DNA from: Legionella sheltonii
GTDB lineage: Bacteria; Pseudomonadota; Gammaproteobacteria; Legionellales; Legionellaceae
Assembly (NCBI RefSeq): GCF_026191355.1
Contig: NZ_JAPHOQ010000003.1
Span: 62,001 to 126,000, forward strand
DNA length: 64,000 nucleotides
Reading direction: 5' to 3'
Positions 36,971 to 44,734 of the stretch are shown here, piece by piece. The translations under genes and the position numbers were made by a program. The notes below the pieces were generated by a model that was not told the DNA's origin, did no database searches, and saw only the letters and a list, made by a program, of their open reading frames with translations. The first letter of the stretch is position 1; each line of letters starts with the position of its first letter.

Positions 36971-38848
36971 TTAGCTGGCAGAAACAGGGGGTAAATCAAT
37001 TTTAATTTTGCCGCCCCATGCAAGCCTGAGCGCATTAACAATTGCAATTGCATCAATTACTTCCTGAAGAATAGCACCAGTTACGGGAGTGATATAACCG
37101 ACTGATGCAAAGCCCATCCCAATAACACTAAGTAGCATTCCTCCAACAGCGCTTTGTAATGCAATCTTGCGGGTATCCAAACTTAGGTGAATTAATTCAT
37201 CTACTTTTTTCAAAGTATTTTCCATGATTACGACGCCGGCTGCCTCAGAGGTTATATTGCTGTATTGTCCAAAGGCAATTCCCACTGTTGCTGCGGTGAG
37301 TGCTGGAGCATCATTAATACCGTCCCCCATAAATACGGTGGGCGCATTTTTTCTTTCTTCGCGAACAATGGCAAGCTTTTGTTCTGGACTTTGTGAGGCA
37401 TGAATTTCTTTCAAATTTAACTGGGAAGCTAAATATCTAACCTCTGACTCACGATCACCAGATACCAGCATTATTTTTTTAAACTGGTGGGAAGGGGATA
37501 AATGGCTGATAAAGGATTTCCCTTCTTTACGCGGTGCATCATGAAAAACTAATGAGCCTATAAATTGTTCGTCATAGAGAATAATACATTCTAAACCTGG
37601 AGATTCAGGTGGAAGTTCCTTAGCGGATTCGGGTTTATTAAGCAGAAATTTATTACGACTGGTAACATGAATTTGATGATGCTCGATAATACCAATTAGC
37701 CCTTGTCCTGGTTTTTCAGAAACGTGAGAGGCGTCAAGCAATTTTAAATGACGCTCTTCAGCAGCTTTCAGGATTGCAGGAGCCAGAGGATGCTTTGAAT
37801 AACGTTCTAAACTTGCAGTGTATTGCAAAATGTGATCTGAATTCAGGGATGTGTTTTTGGCAATATGGATTTCTGATAATGCGGGTTTACCATAGGTCAA
37901 TGTTCCTGTTTTATCGAAAATCGCAGTGCGACAGGTCGGTAATCGCTCAAGAACGGTTGGGTCACGAATAATAATACTTTGTTTTGCCGCCATAGAAATC
38001 GCACTAATTAAGGTAATGGGAATAGCAATGAGTAATGGGCAAGGTGTGGCGATGACGATTACGGCGAGAAAGCGCATCGAATCACCGGTGAGGTACCAGG
38101 CAGCACAGGCAAAGATCAAGGCGAACGGAGCAAAAATGGCGCCGATCTGGTCTCCTAATCGTCGTAAAGAAGGTTTTCGTTGTTCTGCTTCTTTAAGTAC
38201 CTCAACAATAGCTGCATAACGTGAATCAGAAGGGAGTCTGACTGCCTGGATAGTTAACGGAGCTTCACCATTGATTGCACCCGAAATCACAGAAGTTCCA
38301 GGCGCTTTGGAAATCATATAAGGTTCACCTGTCAGATAGGATTCATCCATCATGCCATGTCCTTCCACAACGTTGCCGTCGACGGGACAAATTTCATAGG
38401 GATAGATAACAATGTCATCACCAATACGAATATCATCTAGTGAGATGTCTTCAATTTGATCTTTTGTTTTTCGATGGGCTTTAGTGGGCATACGCGCGGC
38501 GAGGGCCATTAGAACAGAGGATGCCTTACGCATGGCATATTGTTCCAACGTTTGTCCACCAGCCAACATGAGAATAATGAGCGCCACAGCCAGGTATTCA
38601 TGGAGGAGAGTACCGGTGACTAAAGCAATAGCGGCTAAGGAGTCTGCACCTAAATTACCTTGAAATAGTTTACCTACGATTTGTAAAAATAAGGGGATTC
38701 CTCCAATGATGATAATGATCAATAAAGGGACTTCAGCTAATGGAGCATTCATTATTTTCATCACGAGGTATAAGAAAATAGCAATCAATGAGAGGAAAAC
38801 CAAAATCATTTTCCATTTCGATGCTATAGATAAAGAGAATGGGTTCAT
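36971..38848 (-). CDS. P1B-type metal-transporting ATPase with TPCP motif
   Basis: The 625-residue inner-membrane ATPase has phosphorylation motif FDKTGTLTYG (Asp312), TGES-like DESYLTGEP, and MGDGINDAPALTAA. The transmembrane metal motif is T268-P-C-P rather than CPC, and the C-terminal part contains QEVIDAIAIVNAL (595-607), matching the QExxDxxxxxNAL signature. Both are reported marks of the P1B-5 (Nia) subgroup, linked to nickel and iron export. There is no N-terminal metal-binding domain and no hemerythrin tail. It begins at ATG 38848. Confidence 0.88.
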   Translation of the reverse strand: MNPFSLSIASKWKMILVFLSLIAIFLYLVMKIMNAPLAEVPLLIIIIIGGIPLFLQIVGKLFQGNLGADSLAAIALVTGTLLHEYLAVALIILMLAGGQTLEQYAMRKASSVLMALAARMPTKAHRKTKDQIEDISLDDIRIGDDIVIYPYEICPVDGNVVEGHGMMDESYLTGEPYMISKAPGTSVISGAINGEAPLTIQAVRLPSDSRYAAIVEVLKEAEQRKPSLRRLGDQIGAIFAPFALIFACAAWYLTGDSMRFLAVIVIATPCPLLIAIPITLISAISMAAKQSIIIRDPTVLERLPTCRTAIFDKTGTLTYGKPALSEIHIAKNTSLNSDHILQYTASLERYSKHPLAPAILKAAEERHLKLLDASHVSEKPGQGLIGIIEHHQIHVTSRNKFLLNKPESAKELPPESPGLECIILYDEQFIGSLVFHDAPRKEGKSFISHLSPSHQFKKIMLVSGDRESEVRYLASQLNLKEIHASQSPEQKLAIVREERKNAPTVFMGDGINDAPALTAATVGIAFGQYSNITSEAAGVVIMENTLKKVDELIHLSLDTRKIALQSAVGGMLLSVIGMGFASVGYITPVTGAILQEVIDAIAIVNALRLAWGGKIKIDLPPVSAS

Positions 38849-38913
38849 TGTTTTGAGTTTGAGATTTGGTATTTTTAAATAATAGTCAAGGAGTTATGGA
38901 GATTCAAGAAACT

Positions 38914-38984
38914 CGTCATCCCTCGTTGTACTCGGGATGACGGCAAAAAAAATCCCGGGTTCCGCTAACGCTTCACCCAGGCTA
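38914..38984. repeat. Palindromic repeat upstream of the P-type ATPase
   Basis: Arms gtcatccctcg and ctcgggatgac around a short loop (38915-38941) are followed by gttccgctaacgcttcacccaggctac. The same arm sequence occurs in the repeats at 6904 and 22640. It lies between the chitinase 3' end and the ATPase start. It may act as a hairpin in RNA. Confidence 0.65.
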
Positions 38985-38990
38985 CAAGGA

Positions 38991-40508
38991 CTAGTTACAC
39001 ATACTCTTATACGCTGCAACCAAACTATTAGGATTTGAAACAGGTAGGTCGGTATCAGCGCTCCACATAATGGTGCCTTTAAGTTGTTTATTCTTGATAA
39101 ATCGGCATACCTCTTTTACTACCTCGGGAGATTGATAGCCAATAAATTGTTTGGTTGTTGCATTGTAGAGATAAGAACCGGTAATAAATGGGTTATTGTT
39201 CTCATCGAAGGCATTGACTCGATAGCTCTTATAATTGAGTTGGTTTACCACTTTATCTACAGATTTATAAGGGAGTAAACCATCTTGTATTGAATACTCA
39301 GTGGCAAAATGGCTTGCCCCAGTCCAAGGTTGTTCAAAACCAGGAAGATCAGGATTATCACCAGACGCTACCCCGGAAAATCCTCGGCCATAGGCTGCTA
39401 AACCTACTTGCAATTTTTCTTTGGGCATACCGTATGCAAGAACTTGTTCGGTAATCGAGTCTGTTGCATAGTTAATCGCAAACTCATCCTTATGATTGGT
39501 CCCCGGTTGCTTTAAATAGGCATGTACAGCGGTATAGGGATCACTACTTTGTGACCAAGGGCCATGTAAATCATAGGTCATTAAATTAACGCTGTCGGCA
39601 TAATTGGCGATTTGTTTAAACCAGCCGCCATCAACCGATTGATTGATTTTTTCCAAATACTCTTTATTCACCGTGATGGTTACAGAGATATAGGCATCTT
39701 TTCCTAAGGTTTGTCGGCTGGCTTTGACTAAATCAAAAAGATGTTTGTAGTCAGCCAGAGTATTTGCATCAGGAGGTAATTGGCCACCTGTTTGCAAATC
39801 AATAGGGGGTTCAAAATCATAATCAATTCCCTTTAAATTTTTAAAATGGTTCATCCAGGATTTAAATTGATTTAAAAATTTATCTTGATTGGCGAAGATG
39901 GCAGCAAATGTAGCGGTGCTGATTCCTTTATTTTCTACTGTGTTGGCACCACCAATTGCAATGATGCGTTTGGCAGTATATTTATTGGAATGAATAAATG
40001 CACCAAAACTGTTGAGTTGTCCCACCCCTTTTTGGTCTGTGTAATTAAATAATTCTTTTTGTCCGGTGTTGCCATTCATTTGTATGGAAGTACATGCACC
40101 TTGATTTGCGGTACAAAAATCAAGGAAGTCTTTAGTTTCTGGTGGTAAAGGTGAGATCCAGGAACCTTCCAAAGGCAGCTCACCCCAGAGATCTGCAAAA
40201 TGCATTAAACCATCCCAGCTGGAGGGGATTTGATATTGAGCCTGGTTGGGGTCTTTGCTATTCCATACTTGTAAAAAACTCCAGGCGACTACATCCGCTT
40301 TATTGAATTGAGCGACCATTTCCGGATTGTACACATAAGCTAACTGTCCATAAGGCCGACCTATTTTGTAAGCCCCATCATACTCGTAAGGATTTTGGCC
40401 ATACATAGACCAATTGGTCGTGTATAAAGTTAAGCTTGCATTTGCTACTACAGGAATTAGGGAAGCAGTAATTGTAGTTAATTGAATAATTTTCTTAAAA
40501 AAATTCAT
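38991..40508 (-). CDS. Secreted GH18 chitinase
   Basis: The 505-residue protein has a signal peptide (about 1-25, ending in NASLT) and a single GH18 barrel. The catalytic segment is LKGIDYDFEPP with Glu233, a variant of the DGxDxDxE consensus with KG in place of DG. GRGFSG, AYGMPKEKLQVGLAAYG and IMWSADTDLPV are further family stretches. It differs strongly from the ChiA-like protein at 11193 and has no obvious accessory binding domain. A GGAGA ribosome site lies ahead of the ATG at 40508. Endochitinase activity is expected; substrates could be amoebal or fungal chitin. Confidence 0.88.
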   Translation of the reverse strand: MNFFKKIIQLTTITASLIPVVANASLTLYTTNWSMYGQNPYEYDGAYKIGRPYGQLAYVYNPEMVAQFNKADVVAWSFLQVWNSKDPNQAQYQIPSSWDGLMHFADLWGELPLEGSWISPLPPETKDFLDFCTANQGACTSIQMNGNTGQKELFNYTDQKGVGQLNSFGAFIHSNKYTAKRIIAIGGANTVENKGISTATFAAIFANQDKFLNQFKSWMNHFKNLKGIDYDFEPPIDLQTGGQLPPDANTLADYKHLFDLVKASRQTLGKDAYISVTITVNKEYLEKINQSVDGGWFKQIANYADSVNLMTYDLHGPWSQSSDPYTAVHAYLKQPGTNHKDEFAINYATDSITEQVLAYGMPKEKLQVGLAAYGRGFSGVASGDNPDLPGFEQPWTGASHFATEYSIQDGLLPYKSVDKVVNQLNYKSYRVNAFDENNNPFITGSYLYNATTKQFIGYQSPEVVKEVCRFIKNKQLKGTIMWSADTDLPVSNPNSLVAAYKSMCN

Positions 40509-40587
40509 TATGTATCTCCAATGAACAGGAAGTTAAATTTTAATCCCGTCAATTGGTCATTGACCACTGTCAATTGTGACAGGGGGA

Positions 40588-41328
40588 TCATAAGACTAAT
40601 AATTGATATTCTAAGGCCTTGGCCAAGGATTGATATTTATTCTTAGTACCTAATTTTTTATTGATTTTTTGGATATGGAAATTAACAGTTCGTTCACTGA
40701 TTTCAAGCCGTTGAGATATCTCTTTGACGGAATGTTGTTCCGCAATCAGCAGCAAACATTGAATTTCACGCTGGGTTAAATGAAAAGCTTCTTTCTCACT
40801 AATTTGATCGAGAAGATGAGTTTGGATGTAGTGATAGTAGAGATGCGCAGTAACAAAGAAATCATATTGTGCACGGTTATCCTGCAAATTACAGTGCTGA
40901 TTTTGCATTTGCACCAATAACAAAATGGCAAAATTATTATGTGGACCATGGATAGGGATTGATAAGCCTGCTTCTGCGCCAAACGCAATTGAGTCCTCGC
41001 GCATTTTACGTTCTGACTCACTGGCTGCTTGTGCCAATTGCTGTTTTAAATTCCAATAAATTGGTAAATGATTGTTATAAACAAAATTCATTGTACTATC
41101 AATATCTTGGTATTGTTCTGCAAGGTAGTGTTGATGCCAGGCTTTGAAATTAGCGGAACACATATCATATTTTAAACGATTGGCTGAATTGGGATGATAT
41201 GCATAATAAGTAAATGAAAACGTTGTAATCCCTTTTTTATTTAAATAGTAACTCAAGGCAAGATCACAATCAGCAAGTGAGCATGCCTGTACTAATTCAT
41301 TCTCTAAGGTTACAAGTAAGTCAGTCAT
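40588..41328 (-). CDS. LuxR-family transcription regulator with autoinducer-binding-like domain
   Basis: The 246-residue protein has an N-terminal domain (about 20-160) with residues arranged like the ligand pocket of LuxR proteins: W and Y in AWHQHYL, D in YQDID, W in PIYW and G in AGLSIP. The Pro that normally follows the Asp is absent (DIDST). The C-terminal HTH is LTQREIQCLLLIAEQHSVKEISQRLEISERTVNFHI (about 184-240). The gene overlaps the MFS transporter by eight bases. No luxI-type synthase is nearby, so this is a LuxR solo candidate that may sense an external or host-derived molecule. Confidence 0.85.
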   Translation of the reverse strand: MTDLLVTLENELVQACSLADCDLALSYYLNKKGITTFSFTYYAYHPNSANRLKYDMCSANFKAWHQHYLAEQYQDIDSTMNFVYNNHLPIYWNLKQQLAQAASESERKMREDSIAFGAEAGLSIPIHGPHNNFAILLLVQMQNQHCNLQDNRAQYDFFVTAHLYYHYIQTHLLDQISEKEAFHLTQREIQCLLLIAEQHSVKEISQRLEISERTVNFHIQKINKKLGTKNKYQSLAKALEYQLLVL

Positions 41329-42541
41329 ACTGATTCATCATTCTAAAAGTTATTATGACAAGCATTATATTTGCTGCAAAAATATAAAGGAAAAAAACAG
41401 AATAACCGAGTTGTTGCTCCATCCAGCCACTCAGTGCACCAAAAAACACATAACTTGAGGCCATGATCGAGGTACAAACAGTGTACATGGACATTGGGTA
41501 GGCGCTTTTGTTGGCTGCTTCCAACAGATAGCCCATATAGGTTCCATTGGCCAAACCTACAGTGAATTGATTCAATAAAATAACCAGATAAAGTAGGTTA
41601 TGGTTTGCATTAAAAAGGGGAAACAAAAGATAGAGTGAATGACCAAGGAGCAAGAGTACTGTTACCTTTTTGATACAGAGCTCCAGTTTATAATGAGTAA
41701 TAAGCCAGCCCGACATAAAAATACCTAACATCAATAGGGTACTTCCAAAAATCCCATAGAGCTCTCCAACTTGATATAAGTTGAGCGCTAATCCCTCTTG
41801 ATCCAATAAAAATAACGGGATGATTTTTTGCATTTGCGCTTCGGAAAAATTATAGAAAAAAATAAAGAGTAATATAGGATAGATTTTTTTATTAAAGAAA
41901 AGCGTTTTAAATATTTGCTGATAGTTGGGGTTAATCGATTCGGTTCGTGAGTCGTTTTCTGGGATTTTCACTTTATGGTAACAGGTCAGCAGAAGCCCTA
42001 TGACAAATAAGCTGAGAAAAAATATTCGCCATACATTAAATTGATAGTGCAAGGCGAGGCCGCCAATGAGGGCCAATAGGCCTCCTTTAATAAGCAACCT
42101 TCCCATTTGATAAAAGAAACTGCGCCAAGCAACGTATCTTTTTTGTTCCTCATTATTTAACAGTAAGTAAATACCATCAGAAACAATATCATGAAGTGAA
42201 GAAATAAAGGCAAGACTTGCAAAACCTAATGAACTCAATATTAGAAAATAGGGCGTATCGATGCCAAATGCCATGAACATAAAAAGGAAGCTCAAGGTGG
42301 CTTGTGCATAAAGGGTTAATTTTTTTTTGGTGGCACGATCTTCCAAAAAAGGTGTAAATAGCGGTTTAATTGTCCAAGGGATCATAAATAAGCTGGTAAA
42401 AAACGCAGCTTGGGTATTGGTCATCCCATATTGTTGAAACATGATGGTTGCGATCAACGTGACGACCACATAGGGTATACTTTGAAAAAAATAGAGACTG
42501 GCTATCCATTGATAGTTCTTTGGAGATACTGAGGAAGACAC
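41321..42541 (-). CDS. MFS transporter (AmpG/RhtX-like)
   Basis: The 406-residue protein has about twelve hydrophobic segments. The N-terminal part (ATIMFQQYGMTNTQAAFFTSLFMIPWTIKPLFTPFLEDRATKK) resembles AmpG and RhtX/FptX-type permeases. The start is a GTG at 42541. It may carry a siderophore, muropeptide or another small compound. The overlapping LuxR gene suggests that the transporter's substrate may also be a regulatory signal. No biosynthetic gene is next to it. Function is inferred from family resemblance only. Confidence 0.82.
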   Translation of the reverse strand: MSSSVSPKNYQWIASLYFFQSIPYVVVTLIATIMFQQYGMTNTQAAFFTSLFMIPWTIKPLFTPFLEDRATKKKLTLYAQATLSFLFMFMAFGIDTPYFLILSSLGFASLAFISSLHDIVSDGIYLLLNNEEQKRYVAWRSFFYQMGRLLIKGGLLALIGGLALHYQFNVWRIFFLSLFVIGLLLTCYHKVKIPENDSRTESINPNYQQIFKTLFFNKKIYPILLFIFFYNFSEAQMQKIIPLFLLDQEGLALNLYQVGELYGIFGSTLLMLGIFMSGWLITHYKLELCIKKVTVLLLLGHSLYLLFPLFNANHNLLYLVILLNQFTVGLANGTYMGYLLEAANKSAYPMSMYTVCTSIMASSYVFFGALSGWMEQQLGYSVFFLYIFAANIMLVIITFRMMNQYD

Positions 42542-42718
42542 GAGTTAATTCCAATCTATTGTTGCTCATATTGTAACATAATTGGTCACTAATGAAAGAT
42601 AATCGCTCACAAAATTATGCCTAGCTATGCCCTAGATACTGAAACTTTTTTGGTACTACGCTACGCATAGCACCGATTTTATCTCCAAATCCTTAAGTAG
42701 ACATTCATTTGACGGGTC

Positions 42719-43594
42719 TTAGGAGGGCTCTGTTACAGGATAAAATTCGTTATCACACTCTATTTCTATTCTCATTTTGGAAATATAGCTCTCTAAGGAT
42801 TGGAATTGTTCTTCAGGGTGCTGGTTTAATATTTTCTGTATTCGTTTTGAAACATGGAGCATGTTTTTAGCGTTTATGGATTTGATGGTGTATTGAAAAC
42901 TCATATTCTCATTAATGTATGAGACCATTTCTTTCATGTTCGCGGGAACTTTTACATCGACGATGGGTTTTGCAGAATATAACTCAAAATAGATGCTTTC
43001 TTTCTCTAAATTAGAAACAGCGGGATTAATCAGTCGCGCTAATTTTTGCAGATGTTCAGAGAGATTTGTTTTACACGATTTCGCATCCATTAGCCATGCT
43101 GCAAGGGAAAAAGCATTATCTTCCATGTCATACGCTACGTTAGATTGATAAATGTACCCCAAAACTCCTTCCGCTTTTTTTTCGCAAGCCAACATCACAT
43201 AAGAATGTCCAGGAATATCAATGCGAATAATTTTGGGCAAATCATTTTCGAGTGCCTCAACGAGCGGGGTAAGAGATTCAATTCCCTTTTTTCCCGTTAT
43301 CATGATATCGCCAGTCATCAGCTTACAAAATGCATTTGCAATATCACCACATCCCACTGGTGCAAAAATAGCTTCGGCTATGGGGGTAGTGAGCAGTCCA
43401 GTTCTTTCCATTGTTAAGAGTATTTTGACTGTGGATTCTAAGTCTACTCCGCATATTGCTAAATAAAGTCGAGCATCTGCCACACTATTAAAACGCTTCG
43501 CATAGGCACTTAAGACCATTTTTCGAAAGACGTAATCAAAGTTATCTATGGAAAAATAGCCATTGGAAGCGAAAAATGCAGATTTGCTTTGCAT
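42719..43594 (-). CDS. Hypothetical protein with possible papain-like Cys/His arrangement
   Basis: The product is 291 residues from ATG 43594 (MQSKSAFFASNGYF); a TTG eleven codons upstream gives 302. No signal peptide or membrane helix. Cys82 in PVGCGDIANAFCKLM and His130 in IDIPGHSYVMLACEK, followed after about 20 residues by YIYQSNVAYD (Asn or Asp), follow the Cys-His-Asn/Asp order of papain-like proteases and transglutaminases. This is weak pattern evidence. Dot/Icm substrates of this kind exist. The gene diverges from the small gene at 43674 across an inverted repeat. Confidence 0.65.
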   Translation of the reverse strand: MQSKSAFFASNGYFSIDNFDYVFRKMVLSAYAKRFNSVADARLYLAICGVDLESTVKILLTMERTGLLTTPIAEAIFAPVGCGDIANAFCKLMTGDIMITGKKGIESLTPLVEALENDLPKIIRIDIPGHSYVMLACEKKAEGVLGYIYQSNVAYDMEDNAFSLAAWLMDAKSCKTNLSEHLQKLARLINPAVSNLEKESIYFELYSAKPIVDVKVPANMKEMVSYINENMSFQYTIKSINAKNMLHVSKRIQKILNQHPEEQFQSLESYISKMRIEIECDNEFYPVTEPS

Positions 43595-43629
43595 GAAAAT
43601 GGAATAAAGTTGTAAGTTATTATACAATA

Positions 43630-43655
43630 TTGCAACTTTTTGTTATGTGTTGCAA
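43630..43655. promoter_or_regulatory. Inverted repeat TTGCAAC...GTTGCAA between divergent genes
   Basis: The arms TTGCAAC (43630-43636) and GTTGCAA (43649-43655) are exact complements, 12 bases apart. On the minus side a TATAAT-like -10 lies next to it (43618-43623). The placement between divergent starts fits an operator or a small protein-binding palindrome. Confidence 0.45.
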
Positions 43656-43673
43656 GAATCGATAAACATTATT

Positions 43674-44006
43674 ATGCGTGAAACTAAAACTTATAAATTT
43701 TTTACAGAAGTTAATACATTTAAGATCCATGTCCAAGCGATACTTAATCGTCTAAGAAAACAAAATGATCCTAACCATATCGTTTCTGCGATTAATCTGA
43801 TTCTTGAGGGACAACTCAATAAAGCTGTATCTTCGGCAGAAATTATTACTTTAGATTCTCTTTTGCATCATCCGGAGCACTATATTAAGAATATGGATCC
43901 AAAAGCCAAAGAAGCCATTCAATCTGAAATTGAAAAAATTCTAAAGAATTTTATCACTGAATTTAATGAGGATACAATTTGCTCAATCACCGCACCAAGA
44001 GTTTGA
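43674..44006 (+). CDS. Small hypothetical protein
   Basis: The 110-residue product begins at ATG 43674 (MRETKTYKFF); GTG at 43647 is also in frame. It is mostly helical and charged: RLRKQNDPNHIVSAINLILEGQLNKAV, then ILKNFITEFNEDTICSI. There is no signal peptide or membrane helix. I do not recognise a family. It diverges from the Cys/His-motif gene and shares a palindromic intergenic sequence with it, which suggests common control. No good ribosome site is seen, so the start is uncertain. Confidence 0.55.
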   Translation: MRETKTYKFFTEVNTFKIHVQAILNRLRKQNDPNHIVSAINLILEGQLNKAVSSAEIITLDSLLHHPEHYIKNMDPKAKEAIQSEIEKILKNFITEFNEDTICSITAPRV

Positions 44007-44050
44007 GAACGGGTGGTCTAAGTTAACGTTGTTGGTGGGTACTGTTTTTC

Positions 44051-44626
44051 TCAATTATTTTCATCTTCTTCAATCCAGCAGTCGCTAGGACCACCTGGAG
44101 GTTTTGGGCGGTTTGGTAATGGCGATGGATGAAATTTTGCTCCGTTTTCATTTTCAGTAAAGTCAATTGCTTCTTTTTTTCGATGTGAATTGATAACTCT
44201 GTTTAAGGTATCAATAAGGTTTTGATTTTTAACTAGAAAAAAGAGATCATTATCTTGGACCGTTTCATCTAATTCGCACTTATCCTCTATAAATGAATCT
44301 GCATCGATTTTATCGCTGAAGTGAGCAATTTCAGTTTTTTCCTGCACGTTTTCTGGCTTGCTCAGTACCATGAATGGAAGTTGGATGAGATTAAGATCTC
44401 CATTGCCCTCTGCATATTTTGCATAAGCTATAGAGACATTTTCATTATTTAACACATGCAATAATTCAGAATCATCGTAGATTCTATAAATAATTTTTTG
44501 TTTTTCTTGAGCTGAATTCGCGACCTTTTTAGTAATAAATACATTCATATTTTTTAATTCATCGAACTCAGCAATGAGTTTTTCTTCGCCGCGCGCAAAT
44601 TGCTTTGTAATTTTATATCGCATCAT
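44051..44626 (-). CDS. Hypothetical protein, effector-like tail
   Basis: The product is about 191 residues from ATG 44626 or 190 from 44623. The first half shows strands and helices (KQFARGEEKLIAEFDELKNM, KIIYRIYDDSELLHVL), and the C-terminal end is Pro-rich then acidic (FHPSPLPNRPKPPGGPSDCW, then EEDENN). The disordered acidic tail is compatible with a Dot/Icm translocation signal, but this is only suggestive. No family recognised. It is on the minus strand, convergent with the small gene at 43674. Confidence 0.6.
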   Translation of the reverse strand: MMRYKITKQFARGEEKLIAEFDELKNMNVFITKKVANSAQEKQKIIYRIYDDSELLHVLNNENVSIAYAKYAEGNGDLNLIQLPFMVLSKPENVQEKTEIAHFSDKIDADSFIEDKCELDETVQDNDLFFLVKNQNLIDTLNRVINSHRKKEAIDFTENENGAKFHPSPLPNRPKPPGGPSDCWIEEDENN

Positions 44627-44734
44627 CAAAGCTCATTAGTTACACAATAAATTATATCATAACTGATCAAAAAGAAGCCTTTGTACTTATGTCTAAACGA
44701 TTTTAAGTCAACATACTGTAGCCTCATTGCTGTC

